From an uncultured archaeon (GTDB lineage: Archaea > Aenigmatarchaeota > Aenigmatarchaeia > GW2011-AR5), in contig CAIKBN010000168.1 of NCBI GenBank assembly GCA_903825675.1, forward strand, positions 1 to 7,131: a DNA stretch of 7,131 nt, given 5' to 3'. Below, piece by piece: positions 1-5,949 of this stretch (position 1 is its first letter; each line of letters opens with the position of its first letter). The notes under the pieces are model-generated. The model did no database searches and was not told the DNA's origin. It worked only from the letters and a program-made list of their open reading frames with translations. Both the position numbers and the translations under genes were made by a program.

Positions 1-5
1 ATTAA

Positions 6-13
6 ACCTCCTT
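6..13 (-). promoter_or_regulatory. Strong Shine-Dalgarno site for a gene beyond the left edge
   Basis: Read on the minus strand, AAGGAGGT starts one base after the TGA stop of the kinase gene. It is a near-complete anti-16S match and nothing inside the window uses it, because the strand leaves the window 5 nt later. The minus-strand bases at the edge end in ...AAT, so an ATG could begin at position 2 if the next base outside is G, or a few bases further on. It indicates that the kinase is followed by a co-transcribed gene. The site is seen directly; the gene is inferred. Confidence 0.75.
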
Positions 14-14
14 A

Positions 15-905
15 TCAAAACCTTATTATATTTTTGAATTCATTATAGCGTAATTCTATATCCTGTAACTTTATCTTTTTAAGATTATTGAAGCTGAAAT
101 CCTCCATATTGAAAGAAGCGACAGATGAACCATAAACAACTGCCTTGCGTATATACTCTTCATTTAAACTATTTTTAGAAAGATAGCCTGTGAATGCGCC
201 TGCAAAGCTGTCACCTGCTCCTGTGGGATCGCGTACATTTTCTAGCGGATACCCTGGCAGAAGAAACATCTCATTGTCTGTGAATAAAAGAACTCCGTGC
301 TCACCCTTTTTTATAACAACTGCATCTAAGCCAAGCTTAAGAATTTTCTTTCCTGCACTTATAAGATTTGTCGTGTTGAACAACTCCCTTGCTTCAGCAT
401 CATTCAAAAGCAGTATATTGCTCTTTTTAATAACATCTAGAAGCTGCTCGCGCCTGTTTTCTATCCAGTAATTCATGGTGTCTATGACCACTAACGGATT
501 TTTCATCTGTTCAAGTACACTCAACTGCAACTCAGGGTCTATATTCGCAAGGAAAACATATCTCGCGTTCTTGTAGCTATCAGGCAATTCAGGCTTGAAG
601 TTTTCAAATACATTAAGCTGCGTTTCTAACGTATGGGCCTGATTCATATCATATTCATAATAACCGCTCCACCTGAAGGTCTTTCCCTTTACAACCTTCA
701 GTCCTTCTATTGAGATATTTTTAGAATGAAATACATCAAAATGATTGAAATCCTCGCCTACAACCCCGACGATTCCTGGTCTTGCAAAAAAACTTGCTGC
801 AATAGATGCATGGGTTGCTGATCCGCCTGGTACATTCTCAACATACCCGAACGGGGTTTTTATGTTATCCAGGGCTATAGAGCCTACAATAACAAGATCA
901 ACCAT
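15..905 (-). CDS. PfkB-family (ribokinase-like) sugar or nucleoside kinase
   Basis: Predicted cytoplasmic kinase of 296 aa, full length for the ribokinase/PfkB family, transferring a phosphate to a sugar or nucleoside hydroxyl. The N-terminal strand (VDLVIVGSIALDNI) leads into the substrate-side glycine motif GGSATH at residues 27-32. An NxxE-type motif (N168 to E171) fits Mg/phosphate binding. The C-terminal signature DPTGAGDSFAG at 226-236 contains the catalytic base D232 and the anion hole. The segment TFRWSG...DMN...TLETQLNVF (about 76-100) is, from memory, diagnostic of an uncharacterised bacterial/archaeal PfkB subfamily often seen near methylthioadenosine salvage genes. The start ATG is at 905 with no Shine-Dalgarno, but an A/T core about 28 nt upstream suggests a leaderless mRNA. 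It is divergent from an MtnA-like isomerase, and a strong ribosome binding site follows its stop. Substrate unknown; candidates are a nucleoside, ribose 1-phosphate, or a 5-deoxy or methylthio pentose. Confidence 0.9.
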   Translation of the reverse strand: MVDLVIVGSIALDNIKTPFGYVENVPGGSATHASIAASFFARPGIVGVVGEDFNHFDVFHSKNISIEGLKVVKGKTFRWSGYYEYDMNQAHTLETQLNVFENFKPELPDSYKNARYVFLANIDPELQLSVLEQMKNPLVVIDTMNYWIENRREQLLDVIKKSNILLLNDAEARELFNTTNLISAGKKILKLGLDAVVIKKGEHGVLLFTDNEMFLLPGYPLENVRDPTGAGDSFAGAFTGYLSKNSLNEEYIRKAVVYGSSVASFNMEDFSFNNLKKIKLQDIELRYNEFKNIIRF

Positions 906-928
906 GAGTAATATTGTTAAACAGAAAG

Positions 929-940
929 AATTAAAAATTA
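929..940. promoter_or_regulatory. Putative shared TATA core for the divergent kinase and isomerase genes
   Basis: The A/T stretch around AATTAAAAATTA is the most TATA-like sequence in the 52-nt gap. Its centre is about 24 nt upstream of the isomerase ATG (958) on the plus strand and about 28-29 nt upstream of the kinase ATG (905) on the minus strand. Archaeal TATA boxes centre about 26 nt before the transcription start, so in both directions transcription would begin at or within a few bases of the start codon. Neither gene has a Shine-Dalgarno match, consistent with leaderless messages. The A/T run is seen; its use in both directions is inferred. Confidence 0.5.
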
Positions 941-957
941 GACGTTAATCTGATTCT

Positions 958-1980
958 ATGCTTGTTAACAGAAAACCCTACCTAACTATATGGATGCAAG
1001 GATCCTCAGTATTCATGATTGATCAGAACAAACTACCATTCTCTTTTGAGATAATTGAATGCAAAAACTACAGGCAGACCGCTGAAGCAATAAAAAACAT
1101 GACCATCCGCGGAGCAGGTGCAATAGGAGCAGCTGCTGGCTTTGCCATGGCACAGGCACTAAACGAAAAAGAGGCAGCGAATGCAAAACAAACCATAGAA
1201 AGCACAAGGCCAACTGCAAATCAGCTATTTTATGCTGTTAACAGAGTTTACAAAGCCAGCGATCCGAAAAAAGAAGCTCAAAAAATCGCAGACGAAGATG
1301 TCCAAGCTTGTAAAAAAATCGGTGAGTTTGGAAAAGACCTAATAAAAAATAAAACTGATGGCTCTAGCTTTAATATAGAAACCCACTGCAATGCCGGATG
1401 GTTAGCATTCGTTGACTGGGGAACAGCAACTTCACCTATCTATATGGCTCAAAGAAGCGGCAAAAAAATATTTGTTTATGTTGACGAGACCCGCCCAAGA
1501 AACCAGGGCGCAAGGCTTACTGCATGGGAACTAAAGAACGAAAATATACCGCATGCAATTATTCCAGATAATGCAGGCGCATACTATATGCAAAAAGGCG
1601 AAATCGATTTGATTATTGTCGGCGCAGATCGCATAGCAGCTAATGGCGATATTGCAAACAAAATAGGCACATTAGAAAAAGCAATTGCTGCTAAAGAGTT
1701 CGGTGTTCATTTCTACGTTGCAGCACCATTATCTACATTCGATTTAAAATGCAAAAGCGGTAGCGAAATAGTAATAGAAGAGCGCAGCGAAGAAGAAGTG
1801 CTTTACCAGACAGTATTAACCAAAAGCAATAAACTGGAAAAAGTCCTTGTAGCTAATCCCAATTCTCATGCAAAGAACCCTGCCTTTGATGTAACACCTG
1901 CCAAATTCATTAGCGGAATAATAACTGAGAAAGGAATTATTAGAGCAAAATCATCAGATATAGCTAAACTATTCAGGTAA
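958..1980 (+). CDS. mtnA: MtnA-type S-methyl-5-thioribose-1-phosphate (or 5-deoxyribose-1-phosphate) isomerase
   Basis: A 340-aa cytoplasmic member of the MtnA/eIF2B-alpha family, which converts an aldose 1-phosphate such as 5-methylthioribose 1-phosphate to the ketose 1-phosphate in methionine or 5-deoxyadenosine salvage. Visible blocks are RGAGAIG (51-57), TRPTANQLF (83-91), THCNAGWLA (142-150) with catalytic C144, VDETRPRNQGARLTAWEL (175-192), PDNAGAYYM (203-211), GADRIAANGDIANKIGT (222-238) with catalytic D224, YVAAPLSTFD (253-262), IEER (273-276), and NPAFDVTP near the C-terminus. Length and ends are complete. Deviations from the usual archaeal enzyme are G for P in RGAPAIG, RN for LL after VDETRP, and A for M in the DNMAG block. 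The NAGWLAFVDWGTATSPIYMA stretch recalls bacterial DHAP-shunt-type MtnA (Rhodospirillum type) as I remember it. No Shine-Dalgarno precedes the ATG, so it is probably leaderless. The HAD gene follows after 4 nt. Ribose-1,5-bisphosphate isomerase is a less likely reading. Confidence 0.88.
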   Translation: MLVNRKPYLTIWMQGSSVFMIDQNKLPFSFEIIECKNYRQTAEAIKNMTIRGAGAIGAAAGFAMAQALNEKEAANAKQTIESTRPTANQLFYAVNRVYKASDPKKEAQKIADEDVQACKKIGEFGKDLIKNKTDGSSFNIETHCNAGWLAFVDWGTATSPIYMAQRSGKKIFVYVDETRPRNQGARLTAWELKNENIPHAIIPDNAGAYYMQKGEIDLIIVGADRIAANGDIANKIGTLEKAIAAKEFGVHFYVAAPLSTFDLKCKSGSEIVIEERSEEEVLYQTVLTKSNKLEKVLVANPNSHAKNPAFDVTPAKFISGIITEKGIIRAKSSDIAKLFR

Positions 1981-1984
1981 TTCT

Positions 1985-2629
1985 ATGATTAAAGCAATAA
2001 TATTTGACATGGACGGAGTAATAATTAATAGCGAAGCGACCTGGATCAAAGTAGTTGAAGATGTATTTGCAGGATATGGCTATGAATATACAAAAGAGTT
2101 CCATAAAAAGATATTCGGCAGCAATGCAGCAAGAGTGATGAAACAAAACCTTGATATCAAGGATAACGAAGCTGAAATAGGCAAGAAAATTATAGAAAGA
2201 TTTATATATCTCATAAGAAATGAGGGTGTAAAAGAAATTCCAGGCATCTATCAGCTTCTAGACATGGCAAAGAAAAATTTTGTTCTTGCAATTGCATCAT
2301 CTACGCCAAAGAACGGCATAGAATTGATACTTGACACGCTTGGGATAAAGGATTATTTCTCAGTTATTGTCAGCGGCTATGATGTAAAAAATCCAAAACC
2401 GCATCCAGATATATATCTGGCTGCAGCTGAGAAACTCAAATTAAAGCCAGAAGAATGCATAGCCATCGAAGACTCGCCAAATGGCATAAAATCAGCCAAG
2501 CGTGCAGACATGAAATGCATAGCGCTAAAGAATAAATACGCAGATGAAAAAGAATTAAAAAAATCTGGTGCTGACATGCTTGTCAGCAACCTGGATGAAA
2601 TAACTGAAAAGCTATTAAAAGAACTATAA
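1985..2629 (+). CDS. HAD-superfamily phosphatase, beta-phosphoglucomutase-like subfamily IA
   Basis: Predicted soluble 214-aa phosphohydrolase (or phosphomutase) acting on a small phosphorylated metabolite. Motif I, FDMDGVIINSE (7-17), gives nucleophile D8 and acid/base D10, with N15 where many relatives have D. An alpha-helical cap (about 17-85) matches the C1 cap of beta-phosphoglucomutase-like enzymes. Motif II is ASS (104-106), motif III is K138 in NPKPHPD, and motif IV is IEDSPNG (161-167) with D163. The protein is full length. Its ATG lies 4 nt after the isomerase stop, with only a weak AGGT ribosome binding match overlapping that stop, so the two are almost certainly co-transcribed. 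Context suggests it dephosphorylates a pentose phosphate made or used by the kinase/isomerase pair, but HAD substrate cannot be read from motifs. A C/T-rich stretch with a short T run (2651-2660) lies 20-30 nt downstream and is at best a weak archaeal terminator. Confidence 0.9.
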   Translation: MIKAIIFDMDGVIINSEATWIKVVEDVFAGYGYEYTKEFHKKIFGSNAARVMKQNLDIKDNEAEIGKKIIERFIYLIRNEGVKEIPGIYQLLDMAKKNFVLAIASSTPKNGIELILDTLGIKDYFSVIVSGYDVKNPKPHPDIYLAAAEKLKLKPEECIAIEDSPNGIKSAKRADMKCIALKNKYADEKELKKSGADMLVSNLDEITEKLLKEL

Positions 2630-2716
2630 TAAATAATCTTCCCTCACAACTTCCTATTTTATTCATTAAATGTCAAACTCTTCGTTATTCCTACCTCATA
2701 TGAAGAAAGAAAAATA

Positions 2717-2728
2717 TTTTAAATATTA
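2717..2728 (+). promoter_or_regulatory. TATA-like box for the CDGSH protein gene
   Basis: TTTTAAATATTA lies just after a purine-rich GAAAGAAAAA run that could serve as the BRE. Transcription starting about 26 nt after the box centre (near 2747) would leave a leader of about 14 nt with a weak AGTGA match (2751-2755) 5 nt before the ATG at 2761. The 131-nt gap before the gene otherwise shows only A/T-rich sequence with no convincing ORF or RNA. Confidence 0.5.
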
Positions 2729-2760
2729 ACTTATTATTATACATTAAAGAAGTGAATTTT

Positions 2761-3486
2761 ATGAAAAAAGATTGTAAGATATTAGTTACAAAAAACGGAC
2801 CTTTTATGGTATCTGGGAATTTACCATTAGCTAAGGAAATAGCAGTAGTTGGTAGTGATGGTAATCCTACTAAATGGAAACGAGGAGAAAAATATACTGA
2901 AAAGGATAACTATGCCCTTTGTCGTTGTGGCAAATCATGTAATAAGCCCTTTTGCGATGGTACACACATAAAAATAAATTTTGATGGAACAGAAACTGCC
3001 AGTAAGAAAAAATATATTGAAAAAGCGGATAAGATATCGGGTCCTGATCTTGATTTGACAGATTCACAAGATTTATGTTCTGCTACAAGATTTTGTCATA
3101 GGTCTGGCGGAACTTGGAATCTTACTAAGAATTCAGATAATCCAAAATCAAAAGAGATTGCAATTCAAGAAGCTTGTGACTGCCCTTCAGGAAGATTAGT
3201 ATGTTGGGATAAAAAAACAGGAAAACCGACTGAACCCAAGTTTGAACCTTCTATTGGTTTAATAGAAGATCCGGGAGCAAATGTTAGTGGACCTTTATGG
3301 GTAAAAGGAAGGATTCCAATAGAATCAGCAGATGGTAGTAGATATGAAATCAGAAATCGTGTTACTTTATGCCGTTGTGGTGAATCAAGAAACAAGCCAT
3401 TTTGCGACGGCTGCCACATAGAAGCAGAATTTAGAGACGACGATAATAATGATAAAGGCAGAAGTAAAAAAAATAAAAGTTGTTAA
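2761..3486 (+). CDS. Twin-CDGSH iron-sulfur protein with a central 4Fe-4S-like domain
   Basis: A 241-aa predicted soluble iron-sulfur protein with three metal sites. CDGSH motif 1 is CRCGKSCNKPFCDGTH, with ligands C54, C56, C65 and H69 (2Fe-2S, mitoNEET type). The central region (about 103-150) has C106, C112, C139, C141 and C148 ending in CPSGRL, resembling the divergent 4Fe-4S mono-cluster domain (Fer4_19). CDGSH motif 2 is CRCGESRNKPFCDGCH, with C204, C206, C215 and H219. Each CDGSH is preceded by a GPhhVxGxhPh strand unit (13-22 and 177-186), so the ends look like a duplicated module. The tail is acidic, then lysine-rich, and ends in Cys. Such proteins are thought to handle electrons or clusters, but no role is settled. 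I chose ATG 2761 over the in-frame GTG at 2752 because AGTGA is correctly spaced for the ATG. It is monocistronic and convergent with the permease gene, with 49 nt between stops. No signal peptide or membrane segment. Confidence 0.88.
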   Translation: MKKDCKILVTKNGPFMVSGNLPLAKEIAVVGSDGNPTKWKRGEKYTEKDNYALCRCGKSCNKPFCDGTHIKINFDGTETASKKKYIEKADKISGPDLDLTDSQDLCSATRFCHRSGGTWNLTKNSDNPKSKEIAIQEACDCPSGRLVCWDKKTGKPTEPKFEPSIGLIEDPGANVSGPLWVKGRIPIESADGSRYEIRNRVTLCRCGESRNKPFCDGCHIEAEFRDDDNNDKGRSKKNKSC

Positions 3487-3535
3487 GAAAAATAATTCCA
3501 TTCAATCCAAGTTTTAAATCTAGTTAATTAATTAG

Positions 3536-4804
3536 TTATTCATACCTTAACGCTTCTATCGGCTGCAAACTAGCTGCCCTTCTTGCAGGAAGCAAGCCGG
3601 AAACAATCCCTATAAGAATCGAGAAGCCTATGGCAAATAAAACCAGTTCAGGTGTGATGACTGTTATACTGCTACTACCGCCCATCCCTCTTCCTCCAAT
3701 ACCTATCATCCTGATACCAAGCTCAGAAACCGTTCCAGAGGCTATGAAACCTAGGAAAACTCCTATAAGGCCTCCTATAAAACCAATCATTGCGGATTCT
3801 AAAACAAAAAGTTTCATTATCTCGAAATTCGTAGTTCCCAAAGCCTTCAGGGTTCCAATCTGTCTTGTTCTTTCCATAACAGACATAAACATAGTATTAG
3901 CTATGCCTATTGCACCAACCAAAAGGGATATAGCAGCTATGCCACTGAGGAACAAGCTCATCGTTCCCATCACACTTGAAATTGTCTCCTGCATTGCTTG
4001 AGCAGATTGAACAGTAAAATCTTTTGTGGAATTTGTGACATGCCTTGAAAGCATTAGTCTTTCCTGGATGCTTTGTACGACTTCATCAACTGCTGAAGAA
4101 TCTGCTACCTTTACCTGTATAGATGAGAACCGGTTCGTACCAGCATTTTCAATAACAGTTCTTGCCGCACTAAACGGCATGAAAATCGTGTTATCGCTTC
4201 CACCAAAACTACTGCCTGACGACTTCAATATGCCAACAATACCAAAAGTTTTACCTCCGATGCTTATTTGTGTATTTATCAGCAATGGTTGTTTAAACAC
4301 AGTATTTGCAACTGCATTCCCGATCACAATAGCATTTTCATCACTTGATGTTAGATACCTACCAGATTCTAATTCGGAGGTTGTCATCTTTTTCCATGCC
4401 GACGGATCAACACCCTCAATCGATAAAGAAGCAGTTTTTCCTAGGTAGGTGACATCAACCCTGCCAGAAACTATGCCATTCACGATTTGGACCCCAGAAA
4501 CAATTTTTATAATCTGAATGTCCCTGTCAGTTAAATTTTGGCTTACGGATGTAGCTTGTCTTTCGCCTTCAGGGCCACCAAAACCACCTCCATAAGCCCT
4601 GTTGAACCCTGGTGAAACAGTGATGATGTCTGCACCAAGACCACCTAATTGGGATGAGATTACCTGTTGCATGCCTGAGCTTAACGAGAGTATAGCAACA
4701 ACTGCTGCCACGCCAATAACTATACCCAGTATAGTCAACCAACTTCTCAATCCCCTATGTGACAGGCTGTTCATGGAAAGTCTTATAATATCCCTGAATT
4801 TCAT
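3536..4804 (-). CDS. MacB/FtsX-type ABC transporter permease
   Basis: A 422-aa integral membrane protein with the four-helix FtsX/MacB topology: TM1 about 22-44, a large extracytoplasmic MacB-PCD-like domain about 45-275, TM2 about 280-304, TM3 about 333-358 and TM4 about 384-406. The N-terminal LRSWLTILGIVIGV, the cytoplasmic segment ERTRQIGTLKALG (311-323) expected to contact the ATPase, and the C-terminal LLPARRAASLQPIEALRYE are hallmarks of the family. These transporters are mechanotransmitters that act on extracytoplasmic substrates or partners rather than ordinary channel-type pumps. Two glycine-rich stretches (about 71-80 and 369-376) sit on the outer side. I start at ATG 4804, where AGGTG (4812-4816) is spaced 7 nt; the TTG at 4822 adds six residues with no ribosome binding site of its own. 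The gene ends the operon after the ATPase and surface-protein genes, separated from the latter by 99 nt containing a dyad and TATA-like sequence. Substrate unknown. Confidence 0.93.
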   Translation of the reverse strand: MKFRDIIRLSMNSLSHRGLRSWLTILGIVIGVAAVVAILSLSSGMQQVISSQLGGLGADIITVSPGFNRAYGGGFGGPEGERQATSVSQNLTDRDIQIIKIVSGVQIVNGIVSGRVDVTYLGKTASLSIEGVDPSAWKKMTTSELESGRYLTSSDENAIVIGNAVANTVFKQPLLINTQISIGGKTFGIVGILKSSGSSFGGSDNTIFMPFSAARTVIENAGTNRFSSIQVKVADSSAVDEVVQSIQERLMLSRHVTNSTKDFTVQSAQAMQETISSVMGTMSLFLSGIAAISLLVGAIGIANTMFMSVMERTRQIGTLKALGTTNFEIMKLFVLESAMIGFIGGLIGVFLGFIASGTVSELGIRMIGIGGRGMGGSSSITVITPELVLFAIGFSILIGIVSGLLPARRAASLQPIEALRYE

Positions 4805-4825
4805 TTTAAAACACCTAAACAAACT

Positions 4826-4836
4826 GATATAAAAAC
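4826..4836 (-). promoter_or_regulatory. Possible second TATA-like box before the permease gene
   Basis: Minus-strand GTTTTTATATC is centred about 26 nt before the permease ATG at 4804, so it could drive a leaderless permease transcript. The same T-rich run follows the 4845-4886 dyad on the minus strand, so a hairpin-plus-T-tract attenuator or terminator is an alternative reading. The gene also has a usable Shine-Dalgarno site, which favours a transcript with a leader. Confidence 0.25.
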
Positions 4837-4844
4837 AAATCTAC

Positions 4845-4886
4845 GTAAACCCAAACTGACACAAGAAGTATGTCAAGCAGGTTTAC
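4845..4886. repeat. 42-bp two-step dyad (potential hairpin or operator) before the permease gene
   Basis: Outer arms GTAAACC (4845-4851) and GGTTTAC (4880-4886) are perfect reverse complements. Inside them TGACA (4857-4861) and TGTCA (4871-4875) also pair, leaving a 9-nt loop and a 5/4-nt internal loop. It fills much of the gap between the surface-protein stop and the permease start. In RNA from the minus strand it would form a stem-loop ahead of the permease ribosome binding site and is followed by a T-rich run. It may be a processing or attenuation structure, or a dimeric protein site. The pairing is seen; the role is inferred. Confidence 0.5.
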
Positions 4887-4890
4887 ACCA

Positions 4891-4903
4891 TTATTTTTAT
4901 ATC
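4891..4903 (-). promoter_or_regulatory. TATA-like box possibly giving the permease its own promoter
   Basis: On the minus strand GATATAAAAATAA begins just after the surface-protein TGA stop. Transcription from it would start near 4872, within the dyad, giving a leader of about 70 nt. It is a good TATA match, but the A/T-rich background makes chance matches common. Confidence 0.35.
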
Positions 4904-5944
4904 TCATTTCTTCTTCCTTTTGCTGAATTTGAAGAAAACTGCCACTAAGACTATTCCAACTACACCAATCGCTATGTACATCAGGCCACCACTGAGTATC
5001 TGTGACGAGCTTCCTTGCGTTATCTGTGTTCTTGTCGTTGCTCCGGATGCTGTGCCAAGCTGCAAACTAACTTCTTTTTGAACAGTCCTTCTTATGCCAA
5101 GCGTATCTGTATAAGATATTTCAACAGCAAGTTGTCCTCCACGAGTCATGGAGTTGTTGGCTGCTGTTCTGTTGCCAAATGATATGTTTGGTTCTGTCCC
5201 GCTTGCCATGTCTGGTACTGTCATATTACGTGAATAAGATGACGGTACTCTTCCTCTCATACCAGACACATTGGAAGCTGTGGCTGATGTTATCTGAAAA
5301 CTCACGAGTGTGTAGTCCCCGGCAGTTAGGCTGCCGATTATGCTGGCAGATGTTCCTGTAACCGTGTAATCCATTTGTTCAGGAATTTTAACAATCACAG
5401 AATATGCATCGTTTGCCCCTATGTTGGCTATCGCTAATGTTGTAGAAGATGCTGTTGAATCCTGTGCAACTACATCAAAATCTGTTCGTGGATTCGATAC
5501 TGTTACATTAAATGTTCCTAAAGAGTAGCTCATACTATTACCGTATGTATATCTTACTCCTATTTTATTCTCGCCATCTACAGCATCTTTATCCACTCTT
5601 ACCTTGTATTTTATCAAAAAAGCGTTTTCATCGGTTTGTGAACCTCCTACTGTACCCAGTTCGTTGATAGCACTTACACCAGTATCTAGAGAGAATGGGT
5701 ACTCAGACAATAATTCAAAAGTTACATTTTCTGCTTTATTGGTTCCCCAATTCTCTAGCTTGAACAGCAGGTTTACATATCCACCGGTTTCAGCTGGATA
5801 TGGGTCTTGATTAACAAAAGTGGTTTTTAAATTTACTGTGTCAGTAATAAGATAATTTGAGCCTATTTTTAAAACCTCTGCATTTGCCAATGCACTTACC
5901 GACAAAATACCTACTAAGATAAGTAGGAATACTGTTTTTTTCAT
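4904..5944 (-). CDS. Secreted, C-terminally anchored COG1361-like surface protein of the ABC operon
   Basis: A 346-aa exported protein. Residues 1-22 form a signal peptide (KK, hydrophobic core, ALANA then E23). The body is beta-rich, with at least two Ig-like or CARDB/NEW-type modules (about 27-150 and 155-298) carrying phrases typical of archaeal COG1361 proteins, such as LENWGTNKAENVTFELLSEYPF and ANIGANDAYSVIV. A Ser/Thr/Gln-rich linker (about 299-316) leads to one TM helix (about 319-339) and a basic SKRKKK tail, so the protein is anchored with its bulk outside. Seven N-x-S/T sequons (N73, N146, N225, N240, N253, N258, N263) suggest heavy glycosylation. ATG 5944 is chosen over TTG 5953 because GGAGGT (5953-5958) sits at proper distance; the TTG abuts that site. 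The gene begins 5 nt after the ATPase stop, implying coupled translation. Lying between ATPase and permease genes, it probably works with that transporter as an extracytoplasmic partner or substrate. Confidence 0.85.
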   Translation of the reverse strand: MKKTVFLLILVGILSVSALANAEVLKIGSNYLITDTVNLKTTFVNQDPYPAETGGYVNLLFKLENWGTNKAENVTFELLSEYPFSLDTGVSAINELGTVGGSQTDENAFLIKYKVRVDKDAVDGENKIGVRYTYGNSMSYSLGTFNVTVSNPRTDFDVVAQDSTASSTTLAIANIGANDAYSVIVKIPEQMDYTVTGTSASIIGSLTAGDYTLVSFQITSATASNVSGMRGRVPSSYSRNMTVPDMASGTEPNISFGNRTAANNSMTRGGQLAVEISYTDTLGIRRTVQKEVSLQLGTASGATTRTQITQGSSSQILSGGLMYIAIGVVGIVLVAVFFKFSKRKKK

Positions 5945-5949
5945 TTTCC

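Noticed and set aside
958..1980. Ribose-1,5-bisphosphate isomerase or translation factor aIF2B
   Set aside because: Homologous fold, but THCNAG, GADRIAANGD and NPAFDVTP blocks with both catalytic residues match MtnA much better; the related family typically has GAGRIAR where this has GAGAIGA.
1985..2629. MtnC/MtnX-type enolase-phosphatase of methionine salvage
   Set aside because: The motifs and cap are of the general beta-phosphoglucomutase-like HAD type; nothing specific to enolase-phosphatase was recognised.
2752..2760. GTG start of the CDGSH protein at 2752
   Set aside because: It lies inside the AGTGA match that serves ATG 2761 and has no ribosome binding site of its own.
3520..3535. 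Near-palindrome CTAGTTAATTAATTAG between convergent stops
   Set aside because: One mismatch and almost entirely A/T in an A/T-rich gap, so chance is likely; there is no GC stem or T tract to make a terminator.
3630..4448. Open frames antisense to the permease gene
   Set aside because: They are shadows of a strongly coding opposite strand, with low-complexity translations and no ribosome binding sites.
4802..4822. TTG start of the permease at 4822
   Set aside because: It adds six residues, has no ribosome binding site, and reads through the AGGTG site that is properly spaced for ATG 4804.
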